Below are positions 52,116 through 61,042 of a stretch of 64,000 nucleotides of DNA, piece by piece. Each line of letters opens with the position of its first letter. Within the stretch, counting starts at the first letter, position 1. The translations under genes and the position numbers were made by a program. Origin of the DNA: Akkermansiaceae bacterium UBA7890 (GTDB lineage: Bacteria; Verrucomicrobiota; Verrucomicrobiia; Verrucomicrobiales; Akkermansiaceae); NCBI GenBank assembly GCA_002501065.1, contig DLRK01000102.1, positions 1 through 64,000 of the forward strand, given 5' to 3'. The notes below the pieces were generated by a model. It saw only the letters and a list, made by a program, of their open reading frames with translations, had not been told where the DNA came from and made no database searches.

Positions 52116-53240
52116 CTACGGTTGCACCACCACTTTCACCAATGCCCGTTCGATCAATTGCCTGGCGGTCGTCAGATGCCTGCTGTCATAGTAGACATTT
52201 CCATCCATCTCAGAGGAACTGCCGCCGTGACCAACGAAGTCCAGCAGGTAGTAGGTCTGGCCTTCGGAAGGGGTGATCCGTGCGCTGTAGAGCACAGAGG
52301 GTTGGCCCAGACCAGGGTGCATGTGCCCCTTGCTGTCTTCCGCCTGGTCTGAATGATAAAAGTCATTCATGTCGTCAGGCACATTGACCTCCACATTAAT
52401 GGTGAATGCCTGAGCCTCCATCCGGAGGTAATCGGAGACGGAAAAGTTGTGCTCGGGGGTGGCCGCGGAATAAGAATCCACCCTGCCCCTGGGGTCGACC
52501 CCGTTAACCAGGGTGTAGCTGTGCCTCCAGAGGGGGAGAATATCCACCCGGCCCAATTCGTTTCCGCTCCATTTGATCCCTTCGGAAAAGGCGCTCTCCT
52601 GCGACACGAAAAAGGTTTCGATCATTGATCCCGAACTGCTTTCGGCCCAGATCGCAATTTGAGGACGTGCGCTATTGAAGAGACTGGTGAACCGCGAGGG
52701 AGACTGGAATGCGGACCCCCAGAGGATCTCCACCTGTAACAGCGCCTCCCCCTCGTCGAGACGACGCATTTCAAATCCATTCTCGATCTCGCGGGCTGCC
52801 GCAGGTTCCTCTGGCCGGAATATGATGGCCCTGTTCCTGGACTCATGACTCTGACTCATCAACTGCCCAACCGGGGGCAGGTTCCAGAGTGCGGCCACCA
52901 GAATTCCGGCCCAGGCAGTGATGACTCCGCCAATCAGTTTCCATGGTCTCATCCGGCGGCCTTCCTGCGCATGAGCGGATTTTCCCAGCATCTGCATGAA
53001 ATAATGACGCCGCGCGAACAGGTGCAACCCAACCAGAATCAACACACAGAAACCGAAGACAATGTGCACCCGGGCGGTGATCAGATCGAACGGCTTGAAG
53101 AATCGCAACAACCCACTCGCCACCAGGGTGACAAAAAAGAACAACAGTGAGAAATTTACAAAATGGGACATGGCCAAGGCCGGACAACCCGGAGATGCCT
53201 GCCCCGGGGGTCGTCCGGATCGCTTCGGAACTCTCTTCAT
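52116..53240 (-). CDS. DUF4405-DUF2271 membrane protein, probable ApbE substrate
   Basis: 374 residues from the ATG at 53240; an ATG at 53171 removes 23 residues. Three hydrophobic segments (about 27-46, 58-75, 101-121) form a DUF4405-like cytochrome-b-type module with histidines H59, H73 and H79 as candidate heme ligands. The periplasmic part (about 165-374) resembles DUF2271: ARPQIAIWAESSSGS, RVDILPLWRHSYTLV, and a motif D255-S-Y-S-A-A-T261-P that is close to the flavinylation signature D-x-x-(S/T)-G-A-T. So Thr261 is a candidate FMN site. Together with apbE this is an extracytosolic flavin electron carrier. Confidence 0.78.
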   Translation of the reverse strand: MKRVPKRSGRPPGQASPGCPALAMSHFVNFSLLFFFVTLVASGLLRFFKPFDLITARVHIVFGFCVLILVGLHLFARRHYFMQMLGKSAHAQEGRRMRPWKLIGGVITAWAGILVAALWNLPPVGQLMSQSHESRNRAIIFRPEEPAAAREIENGFEMRRLDEGEALLQVEILWGSAFQSPSRFTSLFNSARPQIAIWAESSSGSMIETFFVSQESAFSEGIKWSGNELGRVDILPLWRHSYTLVNGVDPRGRVDSYSAATPEHNFSVSDYLRMEAQAFTINVEVNVPDDMNDFYHSDQAEDSKGHMHPGLGQPSVLYSARITPSEGQTYYLLDFVGHGGSSSEMDGNVYYDSRHLTTARQLIERALVKVVVQP

Positions 53241-53243
53241 TTT

Positions 53244-55496
53244 CTATCCGCCCACGACCTGGATATCCTTTCCCTTGAGAAAGGCGGCATGAGGGACCCC
53301 GTAATAGGGTCCGCTTTTGCCCTGGTGTCCTGGAATGACCACCTCCCCGGCCCCAAATGCTCTCTTATAGACCGTATCGTGATATTTGTCTGCCCACGTC
53401 AGCCGCAGACTCGTTTTCTCCCACTCCTGCGGAGGGGTGTATCCTCCGCGGTCATGCACGGTCAGGTAAACAACCGCGGGAGCACTGATCGCAAAGGTAT
53501 AGGATATCCCCGGTTTGCCTGATGGCCCCCGCGAAACGGACACGCAAACATGATCGCTCAGTTCATCGGGTAGACTGGTGATCACCGCTTTGGGGCCTTC
53601 CTGGCCAAATCTATGGGCCTGCCCCGGTTTCCAGATCCTGACGATGCTCTCTTTCGGATCCTCCAAGGTATACCCGCACAGTTCGCGTAACTCCGTGATG
53701 TGTTCTTTTCCAATGATTCGCGGCCTGACACCATGTTTCTTGCACAGGGCCGCAGCGTAACCGGTGGCCGCCCCCATCTGCCCGCAGGTATTCATTACCC
53801 GGGGTCCGCCCAATCCGACATGGGTGCAACTGAAGCAGCGTCCGGCCATCATCAGGTTCCCGACGTTCACCGAATAGAGCGAGCGGAAGGGAAGAAAATA
53901 GAAGTGGTTGGCTGGTTTCTGAAAAAGTGCCTTTGAGATAAAGTCCTTCGAATCACCCTTCAGTTTTGTCTGATAGTGCACGTCAATATCGCGTTTCTCG
54001 GTCACGACCGTATCCGGAAACTCTACCGAATCACGGGCATCGACCCCGGTAAAGAGGTGATCTCCAATCAGACGCCGTGACTCTCTCTTGCCTCCGTTAA
54101 ACGAAACCCATTTCAGTTTCAGGTTTCCGTATTTGGGCTGCCTTATGGTGTTGGCGTAGGTTCCGTAAATTGCGCGGAACATGTGGTCCCGGATGCTCTC
54201 CGCATCGTCAATCTGGTTCAAGTCATTATCGGAGTACTCCCAGTACCACTCCCCGCCATGAGGCGAGGTGTGCGCCTTGGACACCGGCGCGGCCCAGGGC
54301 ACATCAGGAAAGGGCACCCGGCGATCAGTCTTCTCCACATTCCAGAGCACGCTGGTGCCCATCACCCTGTTGTCGGGTTCTTCAGGACTCCAGAGATCTC
54401 CGTGCATCTCCCATCCTTCATTGTATCTCTGCCTGGACTCGCGACCATAGGTCGATTTCGCACCAGCCATTTCCCCCATCCAGCCATCACCCGTACAGTC
54501 GATATAGACGGGTGCTCTGAACTGGTGGATAGCGCCCGTTTCAATCGCACATGAAAGAACCGATTTAATCGTGCCCGGCCCGACCTCGACATCAATCAGG
54601 GTGTGCAGGAGAAACTGTCGGACCCCCTTGGCCCCGGCCATGTTCACTCTGCGCTTCTCCTGGTCCTTCAGCGCTCTGGCAGACCCGTTCGGGTAGTGCT
54701 CAGTGTCAATCTTGCTCAGAATATGACCTGCCCGTCCGTGAATCCCGAGGGTATGCACCCGGATTTCAGAGCTGGCGTTTCCCCCCAGTAAGGGACGGTT
54801 GTGAATGAGAGCCACTTCAAGGCCCTGGGATTCCGCTGCCAGGGCTGCAGCGCATCCCGTGATGCCACCGCCGGCAATCACCACATCAAAGTCATGCACC
54901 TCCACCGGGTCGCCGGAGACTCCAAGCTGATTCATCCGCCATTCCAATAGTGCCGGCCCATCAGCAGGCGGCTCATCAGCCTCATCCTGCGAAAAGTAGA
55001 TGGCCGAACAACGTCCCTCAAAGCCGGTCAAATCCCTGAGTTTCAGCTGGATCTTCTCATCAACCACATCAATCACGCCTCCGGATTGCCATCCCCAGCC
55101 TTGCCTTGTGCCAAACACCTCCGGCAATTCCCTGCCATTGATCACCACCTTGAAACGGCCCGGGGCCTCCCAGTCACCCGGACACCAGTCCTTGGCATGC
55201 ACCCAGACATGATACCTTCCCCTCGCGGGAAGCGTAACCGCAGTCGCCGCATCAGCAACCGGATGGCCCATCCCATGGGCAAGGAGATAACTGAACCCGA
55301 GCACATTGTGAAACTGGGTATCGAGTTTCCATCCTCCCCGGTTGGCAAGGTGTGCCATCTCCACCAGGTGAGAGGTGGCCGAATTGTTCCCTCTGGCCAG
55401 GACTGCATGGCTCCCAGGCAGGGAAAGCGATGCTCCGCCCATTAGTCCAACAAAACGGCGGCGACTGATCTCGGCCTGTGTGAATTCCTTGCTCAT
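53244..55496 (-). CDS. Tat-exported FAD-dependent oxidoreductase
   Basis: 750 residues, ATG at 55496. Twin-arginine signal (ISRRRFVGLMGGASLSLPG). About 40-175 is a beta-rich carbohydrate-binding-like N-terminal domain. About 203-640 is a FAD-dependent oxidoreductase of the PF12831 type: FDVVIAGGGITGCAAALAAE at the Rossmann start, LLGGNASSEIRVH, YIDCTGDGWMGEMAGA, and MMAGRCFSCTHVG near the C-terminus of the domain. A C-terminal beta-sandwich (about 650-750) follows. This class is abundant in Verrucomicrobia and is thought to act on sugars or polyols; substrate unknown. Three bases before the DUF4405-DUF2271 gene, so electrons could pass to that flavoprotein. Confidence 0.85.
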   Translation of the reverse strand: MSKEFTQAEISRRRFVGLMGGASLSLPGSHAVLARGNNSATSHLVEMAHLANRGGWKLDTQFHNVLGFSYLLAHGMGHPVADAATAVTLPARGRYHVWVHAKDWCPGDWEAPGRFKVVINGRELPEVFGTRQGWGWQSGGVIDVVDEKIQLKLRDLTGFEGRCSAIYFSQDEADEPPADGPALLEWRMNQLGVSGDPVEVHDFDVVIAGGGITGCAAALAAESQGLEVALIHNRPLLGGNASSEIRVHTLGIHGRAGHILSKIDTEHYPNGSARALKDQEKRRVNMAGAKGVRQFLLHTLIDVEVGPGTIKSVLSCAIETGAIHQFRAPVYIDCTGDGWMGEMAGAKSTYGRESRQRYNEGWEMHGDLWSPEEPDNRVMGTSVLWNVEKTDRRVPFPDVPWAAPVSKAHTSPHGGEWYWEYSDNDLNQIDDAESIRDHMFRAIYGTYANTIRQPKYGNLKLKWVSFNGGKRESRRLIGDHLFTGVDARDSVEFPDTVVTEKRDIDVHYQTKLKGDSKDFISKALFQKPANHFYFLPFRSLYSVNVGNLMMAGRCFSCTHVGLGGPRVMNTCGQMGAATGYAAALCKKHGVRPRIIGKEHITELRELCGYTLEDPKESIVRIWKPGQAHRFGQEGPKAVITSLPDELSDHVCVSVSRGPSGKPGISYTFAISAPAVVYLTVHDRGGYTPPQEWEKTSLRLTWADKYHDTVYKRAFGAGEVVIPGHQGKSGPYYGVPHAAFLKGKDIQVVGG

Positions 55497-55817
55497 GGCG
55501 TCTTTCCTAATGGTTCATGGGGCAGCAGGTCATTTCAGATGTCAAAGCCTCCAGACTCATTTAGATCGTTCCTGTCTGTTACAAGAAAAGAAAACTGTCT
55601 CTGAAAAGTCCATTTTTCTGATTTTCTGCCGCAAAACTGCATCTATCGCAAGGATCGAGCTTATCAAAAACAGTAAGGCCCTCGCTGACACCCGAAAACC
55701 TGGACCCGTTGATCTTGCTGTTCTCATTTCTCCCCTTCCTGGACTGTGCCCTGCTGTCCTGGCGCATTGGCGCTCCTGATTCGGCACAGAAAGGGTGCTA
55801 AACCGGAGAGCCTCGCT
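55497..55817. other. Intergenic region upstream of the FAD oxidoreductase
   Basis: 321 bases between two minus-strand operons. It contains the AT-rich stretch 55560-55680, lower in GC than the flanks, where the promoter of the oxidoreductase operon should lie. No exact -35/-10 pair, RNA gene or inverted repeat is convincing. Confidence 0.45.
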
Positions 55818-57215
55818 TCAGGCTGTCAATTGCGGGATGGTGCCCGTGCTGTCGGCAAAGCGTTCCGTTCTTAATCCCATCGCCTGCGCCTGGGTCAACC
55901 AGAGGTTGGCCAGCGGCATGCCGCCCTCACCTTTCGGATGCGGTCCCCCCTCCTTGGGCACCGGTCCGGAGTTGGCGGAAAGGTTGATGTGTTTGCCGGT
56001 CACGAGTCTGCCTCCACCGGACCCTGCCACGATAATCGGCAAGGCACTGTACTGGTGGGTGGCCCCATCCCCCAGGCCGGAACCGTAGGTGAAGATCGTG
56101 TTGTCCAGCAGTGAAGTGCCGTTGGCCTCCCTGATGTTGTCCATCTTGTTCAGCAGATAGGCAAACTGCTCCATGTAGAAGTGGTCGACCTTCAGCAGGT
56201 CATCAAGGTATTTGCCCTGGTTATGGGACATCCCGTGGTGACTGCGTGGTTTTTCAAAGAGGCTCTCGAACAGGTAGGGCGTGTCCCAGCGCTCGGGACC
56301 GACCATGAAAGTGGCGACATTCGTCAGACCGGTCTGCAGGGCCACCACCATCAGGTCACCCATCAGGCGGATGTATTCACCCCTCGGCAAAAGGGCCTCC
56401 GCCGGTTCTTCGATCCTGACCTCTGCTAACTGCTCTCTCATCTCCTCGTGTTTCTCCATCTGCTCCTCAATGGTGCGGATGGAGTCAAAATACTCGTTGA
56501 ACTTCTGCTGATCACTGTAGCCAAGCCGACGCCTGAGTGAACGGGCGTCCTCCAGCACAAGGTTGGTGATATTGCGGTAAGCGTTGATCTCCTTTGTGCC
56601 AAACAGGCGACGGTATGCCTTGCGCGGGTCACGCAGGGAGGGCGCCACGTGTCCGGTGCCATACCATGAGATATTATCAAAATACATGGACTCCTTGTTA
56701 TCCTTGTGGCTGTTGCAGCTGAATTCCAGCGTGCGAAACGGTGTGCCCCTCCCGATGGCATCGGCGACAATGTGATCCAGGCTGCGGGAAAGCGGATACG
56801 GCGACTGGGTCACTGAGAAGGCACTGGCACTGGTCAGGAAACACGAGGCGCACTGCGCATGCACATCCGTGCCCGGCTGGAAGGTCCGGTCCATCCCGGT
56901 GATCAGGGAAACCTTCTCCCTCATCTCCTCCAGAGGCTTCAGGGTGGGCGTCAACTCGAGCGGGTGACTTCCCACCGGGACCTGCCTGACTCCCTCCGTC
57001 ATCTGCTTGCGGCTGCCCGTAAATTTCGGGATCCCTGCTTTCGCCTCACCGGGAAAGAAACCGCGGCGCACCACCCCGATTGGCACATAAAACCACGCCG
57101 CGCGCCTGGCGGGCTCTGCGGCGGCAACCTCTTTGCCGAAGCTTTCCAGCGATGGCAGTGCCAGAGTGGTTCCACCCATGCCGCGCAGGAAGGATCGTCT
57201 GGAGGTATGCATCAT
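55818..57215 (-). CDS. DUF1552 exported protein
   Basis: 465 residues, ATG at 57215, overlapping the stop of the preceding gene by four bases. Tat-type signal (TSRRSFLRGMGGTTLALPSL). DUF1552 proteins are related to the DUF1501/alkaline-phosphatase-like exported proteins of PVC bacteria. Family features: AAWFYVPIGVVRRGFFPG near the N-terminus, LITGMDRTF, DVHAQCASCFLT, SLDHIVADAIG, and HHGMSHNQGKYLDDLLKVDHFYMEQFAYLL. Almost always paired with a DUF1592-type cytochrome, as here. Function unknown; proposed roles in periplasmic polymer or amide breakdown are unproven. Confidence 0.9.
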   Translation of the reverse strand: MMHTSRRSFLRGMGGTTLALPSLESFGKEVAAAEPARRAAWFYVPIGVVRRGFFPGEAKAGIPKFTGSRKQMTEGVRQVPVGSHPLELTPTLKPLEEMREKVSLITGMDRTFQPGTDVHAQCASCFLTSASAFSVTQSPYPLSRSLDHIVADAIGRGTPFRTLEFSCNSHKDNKESMYFDNISWYGTGHVAPSLRDPRKAYRRLFGTKEINAYRNITNLVLEDARSLRRRLGYSDQQKFNEYFDSIRTIEEQMEKHEEMREQLAEVRIEEPAEALLPRGEYIRLMGDLMVVALQTGLTNVATFMVGPERWDTPYLFESLFEKPRSHHGMSHNQGKYLDDLLKVDHFYMEQFAYLLNKMDNIREANGTSLLDNTIFTYGSGLGDGATHQYSALPIIVAGSGGGRLVTGKHINLSANSGPVPKEGGPHPKGEGGMPLANLWLTQAQAMGLRTERFADSTGTIPQLTA

Positions 57216-59326
57216 TGCTCCCCCTTTATAGCAGGCTTTGATCCGCTGAATGAGGACGTTTTTCGCGAAATGCCGCGTGGTCGGCTTACAAATGGCCCAC
57301 TTTGCGCCACTCCGTTAATCAAGGTCCTGATGCTGTAATTTGCGTCGGCAACCTGCGAAACCAGCGCATCGAGGGCGGAAGAATCCGCAGGAGTGATCTC
57401 ACGTCCCAGGGCAAAGGAAAGCAGGTGCTCGGCAAAAGCACGGGTGAATCTGTCTTTCTCCGCCATGATTGCCTGCTTGAACTCCACTACGTTGCCGAAC
57501 CTGTGTTTCCGGAAAAGGATTCCCGAGGAATCCACCTCACGGCCGTTCTCATAGCGATCGCGCCAGCGTCCAACGGGATCAAAATTCTCAAACGCAAAAC
57601 CAAGAGGATCAAGTTGCTCATGACAGCCGGCGCAATCCGCGCGCTCGCGGTGGGCAGCAAAACGCTCGCGCAGAGTCAGGTCCTTCACTGCTGCTTCATC
57701 CTTCCTGCCAAGGGGCGGCGCATCAGCGGGCGGAGGATCGGGGGGATCATTAAAAATCACCCCGGCTATCCACGCCCCCCGCGTGATCGGCTTCGTTTCG
57801 TTCGGAGCGGAGGTCATCGTCATCACTGCCGCCGTGGTGATCATTCCGCCCTGACGCTGGTCGGACACCGGTTGACGCTTGAAGTGCAGGGTCACGGGCC
57901 CACCAAGGCCTCCCTTTGTCTCTTCCCCGTACCACTTGCGCAGGCGTGGTGTCCTGTAGGTGTAATCAGAGTCAATGAAATCAAGAATGGAGCGGTTTTC
58001 GATGAGCACCGTCTCAAAGAGCAGCAAGGGCTCCATCATCATGTCCATGCTGGTGCGGTAATTGGGAGGGGCGTAATAAAAATCCCGGTAGATCTTCTCA
58101 TCCGGAACCGATGAGATAATGCGCTCCAGTTGCAGCCACTGGGCAGGGAAGCTGTCACAGAAGCGCTTGACCCTGCGGTCCAGCAACATGCGGTTGACCT
58201 GTTCCTCCAGCACCTTCGGATCCACCAGTTCACCACTGCCGGCCAACTGCAGGAGTTTGTCATCCGGAATGCTACCCCACAGGAAGAACGACAGGCGGGA
58301 AGCCAGACCATAACCGTCAAGTAACTCGATTTCCCCGCCAGCGGCAGGCGTATCGTAAAGATAAAGGAACTGCGGTGAAGCCAGCACTGCCGAAACCGCT
58401 TCCTTCATCGCCTCGGTGAATGGTTTGCCGGACTTGATCTGCCCGGTCACGTGGTCGGTATAGCGGTCGAGCAACTCCTTCTCTGCCGGTCGGCGGAAGG
58501 CCCTGCCCAGGAAAATCCCCAAGCGCTTGCGCACCTCGTCATTCAGCTGCATCTCCTTTCCGGGAGGAGCAAAAAACTCCTGCCAGATACCCACGGTGCG
58601 CTTGTCGAAGTTCGGACTCTGCACGATGCGGCGGCTAAGCTTCAAAAAGGCCTCCATCAGTATGGGCGAGAGCGACAGGTGATCACCACGGTTATCAAAA
58701 CCATTCTCCGCGCGAAGATCCTGGGGAAAGGGTCCCACGCCCGCAAGGCGGGGTTCGATAAGCGCAGATTTTCCCAGTTGACGGCTGCTCACCTCAAGAG
58801 CACTCGGCATTTTGCCGGTTTCCGGGCGGAAATATCCCGAGCGATCCCGCATCATTTTTTCCGGCAGAGGAAAAACGACAACCTTCAGCTTCAGCAGGTC
58901 CGCAACCGCATTATTGTACTGGAATCGATTCATCCTGCGGATGGGGATGGAGGCATACCCCTTTTCCGCAGTGGCCCCGGCATGAAGCAACCTGCGCAGT
59001 TCCGTTACCAGTTGATTGCGCACTCCGGGTTCAAGCTCCGGCTCCTTCTCCGGAGGCATCTCGCGCGCATCCAGCGCATCAATAATCGTCTCAAGTCGTT
59101 CAAGGTCGGAGGCCAGGTCGCCGGACTTTTCGATCTTCAGCAGGTTCATCTTGCCCTTCACCTTGCCGTCCTGGCCATGGCACTTGACACAGTTTTTCCT
59201 GAAAACTGGTTGCAGCAGATCGGCAAACACCCCGGAATCCGTCGCTGCCAGGCAGGCCGGATGCCAGATCGCGAGCGACAGGATCCACCGAAAGTACTGC
59301 TGCCGATTCATCATGCGATGACGCAT
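57212..59326 (-). CDS. DUF1587/1592/1588/1585 exported cytochrome c
   Basis: 704 residues from the ATG at 59326 (AGGTGAGAG before it). Signal peptide about 10-28 (ILSLAIWHPACLA). A cytochrome c motif C46-V-K-C-H50 with surrounding GQDGKVKGKMNL. The rest follows the known PVC order: DUF1587 (about 110-175, MNRFQYNNAVADLL), DUF1595 (about 240-310, LGIFLGRAFRRPAEKELLDRY), DUF1592 (about 330-455, YGLASRLSFFLWGSIPDDKL), DUF1588 (about 485-585, RQGGMITTAAVMTMTSAPNETKPITRGAWIAG) and DUF1585 (C-terminus, HLLSFALGREITPADSSALD). Forms a translationally coupled pair with the DUF1552 gene. Confidence 0.9.
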   Translation of the reverse strand: MRHRMMNRQQYFRWILSLAIWHPACLAATDSGVFADLLQPVFRKNCVKCHGQDGKVKGKMNLLKIEKSGDLASDLERLETIIDALDAREMPPEKEPELEPGVRNQLVTELRRLLHAGATAEKGYASIPIRRMNRFQYNNAVADLLKLKVVVFPLPEKMMRDRSGYFRPETGKMPSALEVSSRQLGKSALIEPRLAGVGPFPQDLRAENGFDNRGDHLSLSPILMEAFLKLSRRIVQSPNFDKRTVGIWQEFFAPPGKEMQLNDEVRKRLGIFLGRAFRRPAEKELLDRYTDHVTGQIKSGKPFTEAMKEAVSAVLASPQFLYLYDTPAAGGEIELLDGYGLASRLSFFLWGSIPDDKLLQLAGSGELVDPKVLEEQVNRMLLDRRVKRFCDSFPAQWLQLERIISSVPDEKIYRDFYYAPPNYRTSMDMMMEPLLLFETVLIENRSILDFIDSDYTYRTPRLRKWYGEETKGGLGGPVTLHFKRQPVSDQRQGGMITTAAVMTMTSAPNETKPITRGAWIAGVIFNDPPDPPPADAPPLGRKDEAAVKDLTLRERFAAHRERADCAGCHEQLDPLGFAFENFDPVGRWRDRYENGREVDSSGILFRKHRFGNVVEFKQAIMAEKDRFTRAFAEHLLSFALGREITPADSSALDALVSQVADANYSIRTLINGVAQSGPFVSRPRGISRKTSSFSGSKPAIKGEQ

Positions 59327-59604
59327 GCTCTCACCTGGGATGGGTCTCTTCAACCGGTTAGGGGTAAAATTCGACTCCCACCGGGTGAGGTGGAATCAAG
59401 GCGCCGAGGTTCGACCGGGTGGCGTCCCATGACCCATCACGCCCCCTGCAAATTCATTGCAGCTGTTCTGCTGTCTGGTTTCGCTGCACGAAAAAGCGGA
59501 TTGCCTGGTCCTCCGAAAGAACCAGCAATCCGCTTGCTGAAACAGGTTGTTGTGGGCGGCGACTCCGGCGAAAAGCCGTTGCAGTCGGCTTGCGATCAAC
59601 CCTT

Positions 59605-59739
59605 CTACTTGGAGCACTCTACGCTTTTGCAGCACGCGCCACCGGATCCGCAACACTCCGAGGTCGCGCAAGAACTGAATGAAAAGGCGACCATGGCGGC
59701 GGCTCCAGCAAGGACTAGGACTTTTGCAATACGATTCAT
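59605..59739 (-). CDS. Tiny cysteine-rich lipoprotein
   Basis: 44 residues from the ATG at 59739 (an upstream in-frame ATG at 59754 would add five). Lipobox signal (VLVLAGAAAMVAFSFSSC) with lipidated C24. The mature peptide of about 20 residues has five further cysteines (ECC, ACC, EC). Such peptides occur in Verrucomicrobia downstream of exported genes and may bind metals (for example copper) or serve as an anchor. No homology assignable. The signal peptide and lipobox support a real gene. Confidence 0.62.
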   Translation of the reverse strand: MNRIAKVLVLAGAAAMVAFSFSSCATSECCGSGGACCKSVECSK

Positions 59740-59836
59740 AACGAAAGAGATCATAGCCAGATCTGGACTCCTGTGCAATTGGAATTCCTCCGGATACGGA
59801 ACAAGTGATCCGGTTGAATGATCCTCCAATCCGTTG

Positions 59837-60883
59837 TCAGAGACCAAGTTGGGCCCGGGCATACTGAATGCTCTTTTCCACATTACTGGATTCAAGGACA
59901 ACTTGCTCATTCAGGGTTCGGGTAGAAACCTTCTGCAATGCCTTCGCCGCGCCGCTGCGGACGGCCCGAAGCGTTGTCGCCAGGTCGATGGCCGGCACGT
60001 CGGGAAAGGTGGGCCAGTAGGATTCAGCCAGGCAGGGGACCTTCAGGGGATCACGCGTGATAAGTTCGAGGCTGAAACGGATCCTGGGTTTCGCCTTGCG
60101 AAGAATGGCAACCATCTTCTTCAGGTTAAGATAACCCTGTCCCAGCGCGACATCGCCGAGCAGAAAACCGTTCGGATAAAGTTGCACCGCCTGATCCTTG
60201 AGATGGACGGCATGGGCCCACGGGGCGAAGGCCCTGACTGCCTCGACTGGTTCATCCAGCAGCGCAACGGTGTTGCCGGTGTCCACGCAGCATCCGACGT
60301 ATGCACTGCTGATGTGCTCAAGCAGGGCCACCCGTTCGTCCACGCGCTGGTCCTTGTGGTTTTCGACGGCCAGGGGTAGCCGGAGCTTCTCAGCGATCGG
60401 AGTGGCCCGCTCGAGAGCCGCTTTCCCGGCTGCCTCGAAGGCCCGAAACTTCTCCAGAGAATCGAAGTATTCATAGCGCCGCCCGGGAATGATGACCGTG
60501 CGCACCGCCCGGGCGCCAACCGAGGCCGCGGTTTTCATCTCGGCCTCGAAGCGATCAAGTTCACTGTCCTTCCGGGGAGGACTGATGATCGCCTCGATAT
60601 ACAGGTCATGGGCCTCCGCCTCTTCACGGAGGAGCTTGGTCGTCGGGGCGTCCAGAACCTTCAGTCCCACCTGGACGCCACCCGTGCCGAGCGAACGAAC
60701 ATGGCGCAGAAACTCAAGGGGTTCGTAGATATCGATTCCGTTCTGCCTCTTCAACTGGTTGCGCCTGTGATTGCAGCAGTACATTACAAGGCCCATGGCG
60801 GTTCGTCGTTTGACCGGGGCGGCCGTGACGGGAAAAGCTGCAGCCATGGCAAGCAGGTGCAGGGTCTTGCGTCGGGTCATCAT
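59837..60883 (-). CDS. Exported sugar phosphate isomerase/epimerase-like (xylose isomerase-like TIM barrel) protein
   Basis: 348 residues, ATG at 60883. An N-terminal signal (RRKTLHLLAMAAAFPVTAA) resembles a weak Tat signal. The body is an AP-endonuclease-2/xylose-isomerase-like barrel: GGVQVGLKVLD, LYIEAIISPPRKDSELDRFE, ARAVRTVIIPGRRYE, LPLAVENHKDQR (metal Glu), VGCCVDTGNTV (metal Asp), AHAVHLKDQAVQL (metal His) and RFSLELITRD (metal Glu). All four metal positions of the family can be recognised. It probably isomerises or epimerises a sugar in the periplasm; substrate unknown. Confidence 0.82.
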   Translation of the reverse strand: MMTRRKTLHLLAMAAAFPVTAAPVKRRTAMGLVMYCCNHRRNQLKRQNGIDIYEPLEFLRHVRSLGTGGVQVGLKVLDAPTTKLLREEAEAHDLYIEAIISPPRKDSELDRFEAEMKTAASVGARAVRTVIIPGRRYEYFDSLEKFRAFEAAGKAALERATPIAEKLRLPLAVENHKDQRVDERVALLEHISSAYVGCCVDTGNTVALLDEPVEAVRAFAPWAHAVHLKDQAVQLYPNGFLLGDVALGQGYLNLKKMVAILRKAKPRIRFSLELITRDPLKVPCLAESYWPTFPDVPAIDLATTLRAVRSGAAKALQKVSTRTLNEQVVLESSNVEKSIQYARAQLGL

Positions 60884-61042
60884 GGGATCTGATCTCCACG
60901 CCTTTGGGGAGCAGGAGGAAGGACAGTTTGCACCGGGCTTTGTTGGTCGCGGCTCATGGTGGGGTTCTGTCCTATCACGGGAATAGGCTTTACACGAACA
61001 ACCCCTCCGGCAATGACCTGGGCAACTACTCCTTCTCTACCG

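Noticed and set aside
58451..59821. Plus-strand open frame of about 456 codons
   Set aside because: It is antisense to the DUF1592-type cytochrome gene and shows only reverse-complement composition, with no recognisable motif.
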